In this document: positions 26,833-35,982 of the stretch, in pieces | Layout of the letters: every line of letters begins with the position of its first letter | Position numbering within the stretch: position 1 is the first letter of the stretch | NCBI GenBank assembly: GCA_965215775.1 | Contig: CBDCEG010000020.1 | Location: 124,001-188,000, forward strand | Origin: CBDCEG01 sp965215775 | Lineage (GTDB): Bacteria; Pseudomonadota; Gammaproteobacteria; Cardiobacteriales; Ostreibacteriaceae | Direction of reading: 5' to 3' | DNA: 64,000 nt | Notes under the pieces: generated by a model | Told to the model about the DNA's origin: nothing | What the model saw: the letters and a program-made list of their open reading frames with translations, nothing else | The model's database searches: none | Position numbers and translations under genes: made by a program

Positions 26833-29411
26833 CTAACCTTTCAATATATCAGCCAAAGAATGCAAAGCTTCATCTATTTTACTAATATCATTTCCGCCAG
26901 CTTGTGCAAAATCAGGTCTTCCTCCGCCTCGTCCATCAACTATTTGAGCTATTTGAGCTATTATTTTACCTGCGTGTAATTTACCAACACTTTGTTTGGA
27001 AACTGTTATAACTAGCTTTACTTTATTATCTTCTTCGGTTGCTAAAAGAACAATATCTAAGTTATTTTGGTCTCGCATTTTATCGGCTAAGTCTCTTAAT
27101 TCGTTAGAATTATATCCTTCAACTTTGCTTGTTAAAAAGCTAATTCCATTAACCTCATCAACATCTGCTTCAAAGTGAGATTTATGTGGTATATCTGTTT
27201 CTCTAAGTGTTTTTATTTGTTTTTGCAAATCTTTTTGTGTTTCCAATAATTGGGCAATTTTATTTTCAAAATTAGCAGGGTTTGCTTTTATTGAATTCAT
27301 ACATCTATCAATAATTGCTTGCTTTTCTTTTCGGTAAGAAATTGCCTCTAACCCAGTTACAGCTTCTATTCTTCTAACACCAGCTGCCACTCCAGATTCA
27401 CTAGTTATTATAATTTGACCAATGCTTCCAGTAGCCAAAATATGAGTTCCTCCACATAGTTCAACTGATTTATCACCCATTGTTAAAACACGAACGACAT
27501 CTCCATATTTCTCACCAAATAGAGCCATAGCACCTTTTTCCATTGCTTGTTCTTGGGTCATATTTTCAGCAATAACAGTATGATTTGCCAAAATTTCATT
27601 ATTTGCAAGAAGCTCAACTTTCTCCAGCTCTTCCTTTGTTAGTGGTTTATCATAAGTAAAATCAAATCGTAACTTACTTTGTGTAACTAAAGAACCTTTT
27701 TGCTCAACGGTGTTTCCAAGAATTTCTCTAAGAGCTGAATGTAGCAAATGTGTTGCTGAATGATTTCGTTTTATATCATCGCGTTTTATAGTATTTATTT
27801 CTACACAAGGATTTTCTTTACAACTAAGCTCGCCTGATTTTAAATAACCAATGTGTAAAATTGTATTTCCTTGTTTTTGGGTATCGGTAACAATGAATTC
27901 AGCAGTCATAGTTCTAATAAAACCAGTATCTCCAACTTGTCCACCAGACTCTCCATAAAAAGGAGTTTGGTCTAAAATAATAATTGCATTCTCTTTAGGT
28001 TTGAGTGATTCAACTGATTTAGTTTCTATAAATATTTCTAATATTTCTGCTTTAAATTCGGTTTTTTCATAACCTAAAAACTTTGTATTATTATCAGTTG
28101 GTAATAGTGCTTTTGTTTTAAAGCTACCACCTTTTTGAGAATTTTTCCGTTGCTCTTGCATACATTTATTATAACCGTCCAAATCAACTTTTAGCTCCCT
28201 TTCTCTAGCAATATCAGCTGTTAAATCAACAGGAAATCCATAAGTATCATATAGTTTAAATAGTGTTTCTCCTGAAATAGTATTGTTTGTTATATTTTTT
28301 AAGTCCGCTTCTAACAAATTCATTCCATCTTCTAAAGTTTTTGCAAATCTTTCCTCTTCTAACTTTATTTGTTCCTCTAATTTTGCCTGATTATTTTTAA
28401 TATTTGGGTAAGCTTCGCCCATCTCTTGAACAAGTGTGCTAACTAATTTGTAGAAAAACAACTCTTTTTGATTTAATTTATAACCATGACGAATTGCTCG
28501 ACGAATAATACGACGAAGCACATATCCTCTACCTTCATTTGATGGAATTACTCCATCAGAAAGCATAAAAGTAACAGAACGAATATGATCAGCAATTACT
28601 TTTAATGAGTTATCTTCTAAGTTATCTGTATTTGTTAGTTTTGCTGCAGATTTAATTAAGTTTACAAAAATATCAATTTCATAATTTGAATGTACACCTT
28701 GTAAAATTGCAGCAATTCTTTCTAAGCCCATTCCTGTATCAACAGAGGGTTTTGGAAGAGGTAATAACTCTCCATCAGGCTGGCGATTATATTGCATAAA
28801 AACCAAATTCCATATTTCTATAAATCTATCCCCATCTTCATCTGGAGTTCCAGGGGGTCCTCCCCAAATATGCTCTCCATGGTCATAAAAAATCTCAGTA
28901 CAAGGTCCGCAAGGTCCTGCATCACCCATTTGCCAAAAATTATCTTTTGCTCCAATTCTTGAAATCCTATCTTTTGGAACTCCGATTTGGTTTGCCCAAA
29001 TATCATATGCTTCGTCGTCATCTTCAAAAACTGTAACCCATAATTTTTCTTTCGGTAATTTAATTTTTCAGTAAGTAATTCCCAGCAGTAACTTATTGCT
29101 TCTTCTTTGAAATAATCACCAAATGAAAAATTACCCAACATTTCAAAAAATGTATGATGTCTTGCCGTATAACCTACATTTTCTAAATCATTATGTTTAC
29201 CACCAGCTCTAACGCACTTTTGTGAAGTTGTCGCTTTTGTGAAATTTTTCTTTTCAATGCCTAAAAATATATCTTTAAATTGCACCATTCCTGCATTTGT
29301 AAATAATAAAGTTTTGTCATTTCCTGGAATAAGCGATGAGCTTGGAACAATTTTATGCCCCTTTTCTGCAAAATAATCTAAAAAAGTTTGTCTAATTTGT
29401 TGGGTTTTCAT
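26833..29411 (-). CDS. alaS: alanine--tRNA ligase, one apparent frameshift
   Basis: One base is missing in TTT at 29059-29061 (codon about 117); adding it gives 859 residues, the expected length. The N-terminal class II catalytic core (F-T-N-A-G-M-V-Q-F-K-D, G-K-H-N-D-L-E-N-V-G), the G-P-C-G-P-C-T-E motif, the editing domain with H-S-A-T-H-L-L-H and C-G-G-T-H zinc ligands, and the C-terminal Gly-rich domain (G-R-G-G-G-R-P-D-F-A-Q-A-G-G) are present. AlaRS is essential and single-copy in bacteria, so a true loss is unlikely; sequencing error or slippage rescue are more probable. It diverges from rplM. Confidence 0.93.
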
Positions 29412-29534
29412 AATTTATTAGCCTGTTTGTGTTATATTTCTAATTTTAAAGCGAGTAATTATAACTAATTTTAAAATCTTTTTGCTTATTTAAAGGATTT
29501 TATATACTTTTTTTTCACTATTTTAAAATAATGA

Positions 29535-29564
29535 TTGGCTTATTGGTTGTATTTTTGCTAGAAT
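29535..29564 (+). promoter_or_regulatory. candidate promoter of rplM-rpsI
   Basis: TTGGCT (29535-29540), an 18-base spacer and TAGAAT (29559-29564) with a TGC extension directly before the -10. The -10 ends about 42 bases upstream of the rplM ATG. Confidence 0.5.
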
Positions 29565-29606
29565 TCGCTTCTTGATTTTAATTTTTAAACAAAAGGATAA
29601 CTTTAG

Positions 29607-30035
29607 ATGAAAACATTTAGTGCAAAACCAGAAGAAGTAAAAAGAGACTGGTATATTATAGATGCCGATGGTAAAACACTTGGCCGTTTAGCTACAGAAA
29701 TTGCTCGCAGATTGCGTGGCAAACATAAGCCAATTTATACTCCACATGTTGATACAGGCGATTACATCGTTATTATAAACGCTGAGAAAATTCACACAAC
29801 AGGTGATAAACTTAATAAAAAAGTATATTACAAACATACTGGATATATTGGTAACTTAAAGTCTGAAACTTTAAAAGAAAGACTTGAAAAATACCCAGAA
29901 AGAGTAATAGAAACGGCAGTTAAGGGAATGCTTCCTAAAAACCCATTAGGAAGAGCTATGTTTAAAAAATTAAAAGTATTTGCAGGAACTGAGCATACAC
30001 ATACAGCTCAGCAACCTAAAGTATTAGAAATATAA
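29607..30035 (+). CDS. rplM: 50S ribosomal protein L13
   Basis: 142 residues, the exact E. coli length. It starts with the family pattern M-K-T-F-S-A-K-P-E-E-V-K-R-D-W-Y and has the L13 signature around V-K-G-M-L-P-K-N-P-L-G-R (about 106-117). It binds domain II of 23S rRNA early in assembly. rpsI follows by 12 bases, the universal pair. Confidence 0.97.
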   Translation: MKTFSAKPEEVKRDWYIIDADGKTLGRLATEIARRLRGKHKPIYTPHVDTGDYIVIINAEKIHTTGDKLNKKVYYKHTGYIGNLKSETLKERLEKYPERVIETAVKGMLPKNPLGRAMFKKLKVFAGTEHTHTAQQPKVLEI

Positions 30036-30047
30036 AAGGTAAATTAA

Positions 30048-30434
30048 ATGGAACAATATTACGCAACAGGTCGTAGAAAATCATCTGCAGCTCGTGTCTT
30101 TTTGAAAAAAGGCGAAGGTAAAATTATGGTTAATGATAAACCATTAGATACTTATTTCTCAAGAGAAACTGCTTGTATGGTTGTAAGACAGCCACTTGAA
30201 GCTTCTGAAGAAACTAACAATGTTGATCTTTTCATTACTGTAAAAGGTGGTGGAAGCACAGGTCAATCAGGTGCAATTAGACATGGCATTGCTAGAGTTC
30301 TTGTTAAATATAACGAGAATCATAAAAAAGCTATGAAATCTAACGGCTTCCTTACTCGTGATGCAAGAAAAGTTGAGCGTAAGAAAGTTGGACTTAGAAA
30401 AGCTCGTAGAGCAGTTCAGTTCTCAAAAAGATAA
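30048..30434 (+). CDS. rpsI: 30S ribosomal protein S9
   Basis: 128 residues. The N terminus has Y-Y-A-T-G-R-R-K-S-S-A-A-R-V, the S9 signature G-G-G-S-T-G-Q-S-G-A-I-R-H-G-I-A-R is at about 66-82, and the basic tail ends in F-S-K-R, which contacts P-site tRNA in known ribosomes. Confidence 0.97.
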   Translation: MEQYYATGRRKSSAARVFLKKGEGKIMVNDKPLDTYFSRETACMVVRQPLEASEETNNVDLFITVKGGGSTGQSGAIRHGIARVLVKYNENHKKAMKSNGFLTRDARKVERKKVGLRKARRAVQFSKR

Positions 30435-30550
30435 TATTATTTATTCTAAAATATCTAAAGCTATCTTTTTTAAGTTAGCTTTTTATTTTGTTCTTTGTAA
30501 GAATTACATTTGAACTTAAGATGTTTTGTTATAAATAAAGTAAATTATTT

Positions 30551-30587
30551 AAAACCCCTTGCTAGAAATAGTAAGGGGTTTTTGTTT
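30551..30587 (+). terminator. intrinsic terminator downstream of rplM-rpsI
   Basis: AAAACCCCTT (30551-30560) pairs with AAGGGGTTTT (30573-30582), and inner GCTA/TAGT pairs close a GAAA tetraloop; a T-rich tract follows. It lies 117 bases after the rpsI stop. A weaker AAAGCTA/TAGCTTT hairpin with a T-tract at about 30458-30488 may terminate some transcripts earlier. Confidence 0.85.
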
Positions 30588-30692
30588 TGATTAGTTTAAA
30601 TATTTTAAAGGTATATAATTTAATGGTGAAAGTTATGTTAGAAAACATATAAACTTATTTCTTAATATATCAAACTTCAAAAGAGGGTCAAA

Positions 30693-31599
30693 ATGCAAAA
30701 AGTGAAATTCTTTACTCTAATGCTTTTAATAAATTTTATAGGTTTAGCACAGGCAGAAAAAGATAATAAAACTTTATACAGTGGTTTAGTAAAAGGTAAA
30801 CCTCAAGTAAAAATCGCAAGTTTTAACATTCAAGCTTCTCGTGCAAAATCAATGCAAAATATAGTTGCTGCAATAAAAAAGATTGATGCGGATATTATTG
30901 GATTACAAGAAGTTGATAATAAAACAAATCGCTCAGCAATGAATTTTAGTAAAAAAGGAAGTCCAATACCAATTGATCAAGCAAAATATATTGCAGAAAA
31001 AAACAAAAATGAATTATTTATTTTTTAAAACAATTGATTTTGATGGTGGTGAATATGGAATTGCATTACTCTCAAAATATCCTATGAAACTTTATAAAGA
31101 CTTAACTCTACCAAATAATAAGGATATAAATAAATTACAAACTGCTAAGAATATAGAAGTAAGAAAAGCAGGAAGTGCATTTATAGAAATACCTGGTATG
31201 CCAGCACCAATTTTAGCAGTTGTAACTCATATAACTTATGGAGATCAAAATGCATTAAAAATTGCTCAAACAACCAAAATAACTAAAACATTCACTCCTT
31301 ATCGTGTTCCTTATGCGATACCAATTATTATGGGAGATTTTAATGCAACTCCAGAAATGCCTAGCAATATTGTAATGAAAAAATATTTTAGTGATATAGA
31401 TAAAAATCTAAATTATACAGCACCTGCTTGGAATCCAGATCGCAAAATAGATTATATTTGGGTTAGTAATGCTCAAAAATGGAGAGTTTTAGAATTAACT
31501 ATACCCTCACCAACTCAAAAAGTTAATGATGATGTCATTTGGGGAAAGGTCTCTGACCACCTGCCAATTTGGACAACTTTGGAATTAATTGAGCAATGA
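30693..31599 (+). pseudogene. secreted endonuclease/exonuclease/phosphatase-family protein, frameshifted
   Basis: Removing one A from the A7 run at 30997-31003 gives 301 residues. A signal peptide ends near residue 21 (A-Q-A). The EEP fold motifs are present: A-S-F-N-I-Q at the first strand, the catalytic G-L-Q-E-V-D, F-D-G-G-E-Y-G-I-A-L-L-S, M-G-D-F-N-A-T-P, and the C-terminal R-K-I-D-Y-I-W-V with the catalytic S-D-H-L-P. Such enzymes are metal-dependent nucleases or phosphodiesterases; the substrate is not evident. A good Shine-Dalgarno (AGAGGG) precedes the ATG. In the present sequence the N-terminal part stops at 31028. Confidence 0.85.
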
Positions 31600-31639
31600 G
31601 TTTGAATTTACAGAAAATCAAGCAAAAAAGTAATCATTG

Positions 31640-32000
31640 CTGTGAGATAGTTTGAAATAAATCATGAAGATTTTGCAAATATTTTTTTGAGATAGAACAT
31701 ATTATTACTTTGATAAAAAAGGCAAATTAAATTCAGCTTATCCATTTATTGAAAATTAAGTTTTACCAGAGGTTAAAAAGGAGGAAAATCAAAAACTTCT
31801 CATACTGGCGGGTTCAAAAGATAAGATATGTAATGGTCTAATTTTATGTAAATAATAGATATGAAAATATATTTTAATTTTTAGGGCAAGTTATTAAAAG
31901 TGTTTATTTTTGGAGCGAAGAGGAATATTGTTTAGCAAAATTAACCATAAGAGAAGAAAATAATATTTGAAAAACAATACAAAAACCTAACTAATTTTAG
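31640..32000 (+). other. decayed sequence with remnants of coding
   Basis: No intact gene lies between 31600 and 32108. Protein-like stretches broken by stops can be read on plus, for example K-K-G-K-L-N-S-A-Y-P-F-I-E-N near 31721-31765, V-K-K-E-E-N-Q-K-L-L-I-L-A-G-S-K-D-K near 31771-31826, and G-Q-V-I-K-S-V-Y-F-W-S-E-E-E-Y near 31884-31930. On minus, a short tail reading P-G-K-L-K-L-I-V-F-E-K-L-G-K-P-I ends at about 32019. I do not recognise the families. Confidence 0.35.
31829..31848. repeat. solo copy of the IS3 element end
   Basis: These 20 bases (TGTAATGGTCTAATTTTATG) are identical to the left terminus of the IS3-family element at 32109-32128, but no element is attached. It is either the scar of an earlier copy or one end of an older, larger insertion. 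Confidence 0.7.
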
Positions 32001-32137
32001 AATTTATTGCTCTAAGCAATATCGGTTTTATCAATTGAATTATCTATTATTGGTTTGCCTAGTTTTTCAAAAACAATCAGTTTTAGTTTCCCTGGAAAAC
32101 AGCCCAATTGTAATGGTCTAATTTTATGGAACACTTT

Positions 32138-32989
32138 TTAAGCGACATTTATCATTCTATTAAATTTTTCATTTGGTGTCATGTAATTTATTGCGGAATT
32201 TAACCTCTTATAATTATAAAAATATATATAACTATCTACTTCTTCAGTAACTTCTTGATGACTTTTAAAACTTAAATAATTTAATCTTTCAGACTTTAGA
32301 CTCCTAAAAAACCTTTCCATTACAGCATTATCCCAACAGTTTCCTTTTCTGCTAACACTCTTTGTTATATGCAAATTTACACAAAAATCAACAAATAAAT
32401 TAGACGTATATTGCACGCCACGATCTGAGTGAAATAATAATTTGCTTGTATCTGGATGTTTTCTTCTAATTGCGTTTTGAAGTGCTTTTTTTGCAAGTTT
32501 TGCATTCGGTTTTTGCGACAAACTCCAGCCCACAATTTCTTTTGTTGCAAGGTCAAGAACCGTCGCTAAATAGCTCCAGCCTTGATGATTTCGGATATAA
32601 GTTATATCGCCAACCCAATGTGTATTTGGTGTTTTTTGATTAAATTCTCTATTTAAAATATTATCAGAAATAATTTTAGACACTCGTTCTTTGGGGTAAT
32701 AGTGTTTTTTTCTTGGTGTAATTGCTTGAATATTAGCAAGTTTCATCAATGAAGCTACTTTAAAAATACCAATCTTAATACCGTAAAGTTGGAGTTCTTT
32801 TTGCATTCTTCTTTTCCCATAACTGTGTTTTGTTTCTATAGAAATTTTCTTTAATAAAGATATTATTTCAGAAGATTTTCTATTAATTTTCCTAGTGTTA
32901 GTCTTTTTATAAAATGTATTTTTAGGAACCCCATAAGCAGTGCATAATTCAGTTATTGAGTAATTTTTATTTGCCATTTTTATTTTCAT
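32138..32989 (-). CDS. IS3-family transposase OrfB (DDE integrase domain)
   Basis: 283 residues from the internal ATG. An HTH_21 region (S-Y-G-K-R-R-M-Q-K-E-L, about 55-65) is followed by the integrase core with the DDE triad: Asp in V-G-D-I-T-Y-I, Asp in F-H-S-D-R-G-V-Q-Y-T-S and Glu in M-E-R-F-F-R-S-L-K-S-E. The OrfAB fusion transposase is made by -1 programmed frameshifting in this family. This ORF itself is intact. Confidence 0.93.
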   Translation of the reverse strand: MKIKMANKNYSITELCTAYGVPKNTFYKKTNTRKINRKSSEIISLLKKISIETKHSYGKRRMQKELQLYGIKIGIFKVASLMKLANIQAITPRKKHYYPKERVSKIISDNILNREFNQKTPNTHWVGDITYIRNHQGWSYLATVLDLATKEIVGWSLSQKPNAKLAKKALQNAIRRKHPDTSKLLFHSDRGVQYTSNLFVDFCVNLHITKSVSRKGNCWDNAVMERFFRSLKSERLNYLSFKSHQEVTEEVDSYIYFYNYKRLNSAINYMTPNEKFNRMINVA

Positions 32990-33003
32990 AATAACTTCAG
33001 TTT

Positions 33004-33266
33004 TTAGTTTTTTTGAATAAAAATGGCAGCAGCCTTTTTTAAAATTTCATTGTCTCTTTTTGCCCTCCAAAGCTGTTTCCTAAGGTCTTGAATTTCCTGC
33101 TGCTGAGCCGTCAACGCTCTTTTGCCATCTGGAGTTTCCCCACCTAATTCATCAATATATTGTTTTTTCCAACGCGCAACAGCTGATTTTCCTGCACCAT
33201 AAGCTTTGCATAATCAAGCTTTTGCTCTACAGTCCAAGTTTTTCTTTGTTTGTTAATTTTTGACAT
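33004..33266 (-). pseudogene. IS3-family OrfA, one-base deletion
   Basis: Adding one base in TTT at 33205-33207 gives 87 residues of a typical OrfA: a helix-turn-helix with Y-A-K-A-Y-G-A-G-K-S-A-V-A-R-W, followed by a leucine-zipper region with Q-E-I-Q-D-L-R-K-Q-L-W-R-A-K-R-D-N. As sequenced, translation from 33266 stops after about 34 codons, which would prevent OrfAB production. The start has AGAGG upstream. Confidence 0.8.
33007..33013 (-). promoter_or_regulatory. programmed -1 frameshift site A-AAA-AAC
   Basis: On minus, the orfA codons CAA-AAA-AAC directly before its TAA stop form the slippery heptamer A-AAA-AAC. A -1 shift enters the open orfB frame, as expected for IS3-family elements. 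Confidence 0.75.
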
Positions 33267-33365
33267 AATTTTTTCCTCTTAAAAGTGTATTATAGGCTAA
33301 AAATCTGTCCCATAAAACTGAACCACTTCAAAGCTTCAAACTTTTTTATAACTACCAGTCAAAAC

Positions 33366-34286
33366 CTAAAAAATAGAAGACTCAGTTTTAGTTGTTAGTG
33401 ATTCCAGCATTTTCATTCCTCTAAAAGAGTTACCTTTTGGGTTTAGTTTTGGACTCCAAACAGCAACGCTATATTTACTTGGGTGGATGGCGACAATTCC
33501 TCCCCCAACGCCACTTTTCCCTGGAAGACCAACTTCAAAAGAGAACTCGCCAGCTTCATCATAAAGTCCACATAGTTGCATTATTGAGTTTATTCTTTTG
33601 GTTTTACTTGAGCTTATTACTTTCTCACCTGTAAATGGGTTTTCTCCGTTAGAAGCTAAGAATAAGAATGAATCAGCCAACTCTTCACAGCTCATTTCAA
33701 TAGAGCAAAGGTTAAAATATAAGTCTAAAACAGTTTCAATTTTATTATTAATATTCCCAAAATCTTTCATTAAGTTAATAAGTGCGCGGTTTCTATAACT
33801 GGTATGTTTTTCTGAGGCAACTACTTTTGGGTTGTAGTTTATATTTTTATTTCCTGATATATTTCTAATAAATTCAATCAATTCTTTTTTTGGATTTTTA
33901 AAATGACTAGTTAAGATATCGCAAATGACAATAGCTCCAGCATTTATAAAAGGGTTTCGTGGAATTCCTTTTTCAACTTCTAGCTGTATAAGTGAGTTAA
34001 ATGCAGTTCCTGATGGGTCAACACCAACTCTTTTCCATAATTCTTTACCTTCTATTTTAAAAGCAAGAGTTAAAGAAAATACTTTAGAAATACTTTGAAT
34101 TGAGAATTTTTCTTTAGAATCTCCTGCAAAAAAATGTTTTTTATCAACTGTTACCAAGTGAATACCTAATTTTTCAGGATTTACATTGCCTAATTCTGGA
34201 ATGTAGGTTGCTATTTTGCCAGTGTCTGTTATATCTTTTTGTTTGTTTATAACTCTTTCTACTATTGATTGGTAGTCTTGTTTCAT
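33366..34286 (-). CDS. glsA: glutaminase
   Basis: 306 residues, the usual length of bacterial GlsA. It hydrolyses glutamine to glutamate and ammonia. The beta-lactamase-like S-I-Q-S-I-S-K motif carries the catalytic Ser and Lys (about residues 63-69). N-A-G-A-I (about 115), E-K-H-T-S-Y-R-N-R-A and the C-terminal G-L-P-G-K-S-G-V-G-G-G region are intact. It is the last gene of a five-gene minus-strand run and ends 36 bases from the IS3 element, so its terminator may have been displaced. Confidence 0.96.
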   Translation of the reverse strand: MKQDYQSIVERVINKQKDITDTGKIATYIPELGNVNPEKLGIHLVTVDKKHFFAGDSKEKFSIQSISKVFSLTLAFKIEGKELWKRVGVDPSGTAFNSLIQLEVEKGIPRNPFINAGAIVICDILTSHFKNPKKELIEFIRNISGNKNINYNPKVVASEKHTSYRNRALINLMKDFGNINNKIETVLDLYFNLCSIEMSCEELADSFLFLASNGENPFTGEKVISSSKTKRINSIMQLCGLYDEAGEFSFEVGLPGKSGVGGGIVAIHPSKYSVAVWSPKLNPKGNSFRGMKMLESLTTKTESSIF

Positions 34287-34312
34287 ATTTTTAAAATGTT
34301 AGTGTTGTTGAT

Positions 34313-35080
34313 TTATTTGGTTTGATTTCTTCCAAGAATATATAAACCTTTGATTGTATGTAGTTTGTCCGTTTTATCAATTTTGTCTGTTAAACTTTCA
34401 AAAATATGACAAAGCCCACCAGTTGCAATAACAAAAGTATCAGCTCCAATTTCTTTTTTAATTCTATCAATTAAGCCTTCAACCATAGCTAAGTAGCCAT
34501 AAATTATTCCAGATTGAATGCAAGAAATCGTATCTAAACCAAGTACTTTTTGGGGTGGTATCAGCTCAATATCTGGAAGTAATGAAGTATTTTTTATTAG
34601 AGCTTGTAAAGATGTATTTACACCAGCAGTAATTGTTACGCCAAGTATTTTTCCGTTATTATCAACTGCTGAAATAGTTAAAGCTGTGCCAAAATCAATT
34701 ATTAAGCTTTGCTTTTTGTTTATTTCATAAGCACCAACTAAGTTTGCATATAAATCAGTTCCTAGCTCATTAGAGTTATGTTTTACCAAAGAACTTGTAT
34801 TTCTATCAATTATTATAGGTTTGATTTTATGTATCTTTTCTAAAGTTCTACAAACTTGATTTGTAAGATTTGGAACAACTGAGCCAATAAATATGTTTTT
34901 GACTGATTTTAACTTTTCTGAGTTTAGTTTGTGCTGTTTATATTGCCTTTTGATTGTAGATATTAATTCATCATTTGTTCGTTCAATTTTTGAATTAATT
35001 ATCCAAGAACATTTACATTTATCATTTTTGAAAAATCCAAAGCGAATGCTAGAATTACCAATATTTATAACAATATCCAT
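34313..35080 (-). CDS. coaX: type III pantothenate kinase
   Basis: 255 residues. CoaX starts coenzyme A synthesis by phosphorylating pantothenate and is unrelated to CoaA. Motifs of the ASKHA fold: I-N-I-G-N-S-S-I-R-F-G at the N terminus, the E-L-G-T-D-L-Y-A-N-L motif (about 104-113), I-I-D-F-G-T-A-L-T (about 125-133) and a late V-I-A-T-G-G-L. In many bacteria CoaX pairs with BirA in one operon or fusion; here birA is 12 kb away. Its ATG overlaps the stop of the upstream transporter by one base (TAATG). Confidence 0.94.
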   Translation of the reverse strand: MDIVINIGNSSIRFGFFKNDKCKCSWIINSKIERTNDELISTIKRQYKQHKLNSEKLKSVKNIFIGSVVPNLTNQVCRTLEKIHKIKPIIIDRNTSSLVKHNSNELGTDLYANLVGAYEINKKQSLIIDFGTALTISAVDNNGKILGVTITAGVNTSLQALIKNTSLLPDIELIPPQKVLGLDTISCIQSGIIYGYLAMVEGLIDRIKKEIGADTFVIATGGLCHIFESLTDKIDKTDKLHTIKGLYILGRNQTK

Positions 35081-35982
35081 TAGTTAATTCCTTTGTTTCT
35101 AGCGTATTTTGAATGAATTTCTAAAGCAACTATAGATGCAAGAACGATAAATCCACCAAGTAGTTGCCATATTGAAATAGTTTTTCCAAAAGCAATATAC
35201 GAAATTAGTAAAACCATAGGAGAAAACATTAGTGAAACCATTGAAACATAACTTGCTTCTTTGATTTCTAAGGCTTTAAACATAGAAAGGAAAAGTATAA
35301 AAACTAAAAACCCACCAAAAATTCCCCACTGTAAGTTTTTAATAACAAAAACATCTATTTTTAGAAATATTGCGGCAACAAGTAAAAATAATCCACCAGC
35401 CAAAGCTCTATAAAAAGACATATACTCTGGTGAATTTCTAGTGTTTACTGTTTTAGACAAAACAATAGTGAACCCAAAAAACGCTGCTGAAATAATCGTA
35501 TATAAATCATACTTGTTTGGTAATATTAATTTCCCATCAGTACTCATAATATAAGCTCCAAGTAACAAAAACCCAGAAACTATGAATTTAACAATATTAG
35601 CCTTTTGTTGCTTAAGAATAATTTCTAAAACTATGCTAAAAACAATAGAAGTTTTTATTAAAAAAGCATAGTTATTAGCAGAATGTGCAATTCCTTTTAG
35701 TGTAAAAAGGTTACCAACTCCATTTGCAAAAAGCCCAAGTAATAACATCCAAATAATATCTGACTTTGTGAATATTACCTTTTTTTCTGAAGTATTATTT
35801 TTAAATATAATATAAACACCCATCAAAATAGCAGCTGTAATTAATGTTTGAGCACCATACAAATAAGCATTCACACCTAAATTTGTAATTGAATACCCTG
35901 CGATTACAACATTAAATGCCCAAGATAAGGACATTATAAAAACAAATATAAATCCTTTATATTGACTTACAGAATTAGACAT
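35080..35982 (-). CDS. EamA/DMT-family transporter
   Basis: 300 residues with about ten hydrophobic segments arranged as two EamA repeats. The start is one codon junction after the argH stop, so the genes are co-translated. DMT transporters export amino acids, metabolites or drugs; the substrate cannot be told. It is a different gene from the IS-split EamA gene at 41899; the two show only family-level resemblance. Confidence 0.85.
   Translation of the reverse strand: MSNSVSQYKGFIFVFIMSLSWAFNVVIAGYSITNLGVNAYLYGAQTLITAAILMGVYIIFKNNTSEKKVIFTKSDIIWMLLLGLFANGVGNLFTLKGIAHSANNYAFLIKTSIVFSIVLEIILKQQKANIVKFIVSGFLLLGAYIMSTDGKLILPNKYDLYTIISAAFFGFTIVLSKTVNTRNSPEYMSFYRALAGGLFLLVAAIFLKIDVFVIKNLQWGIFGGFLVFILFLSMFKALEIKEASYVSMVSLMFSPMVLLISYIAFGKTISIWQLLGGFIVLASIVALEIHSKYARNKGIN

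Larger units (their letters stand above)
32109..33330 (-). mobile_element. IS3-family insertion sequence, 1222 bp
   Basis: The termini are imperfect inverted repeats: TGTAATGGTCTAATTTTATG at 32109 against TGAAGTGGTTCAGTTTTATG read inward from 33330. Inside are orfA (broken) and orfB on minus with a canonical A-AAA-AAC frameshift heptamer at their junction. No clear target duplication is seen at the ends, so the flanks may have been altered after insertion. Confidence 0.88.
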
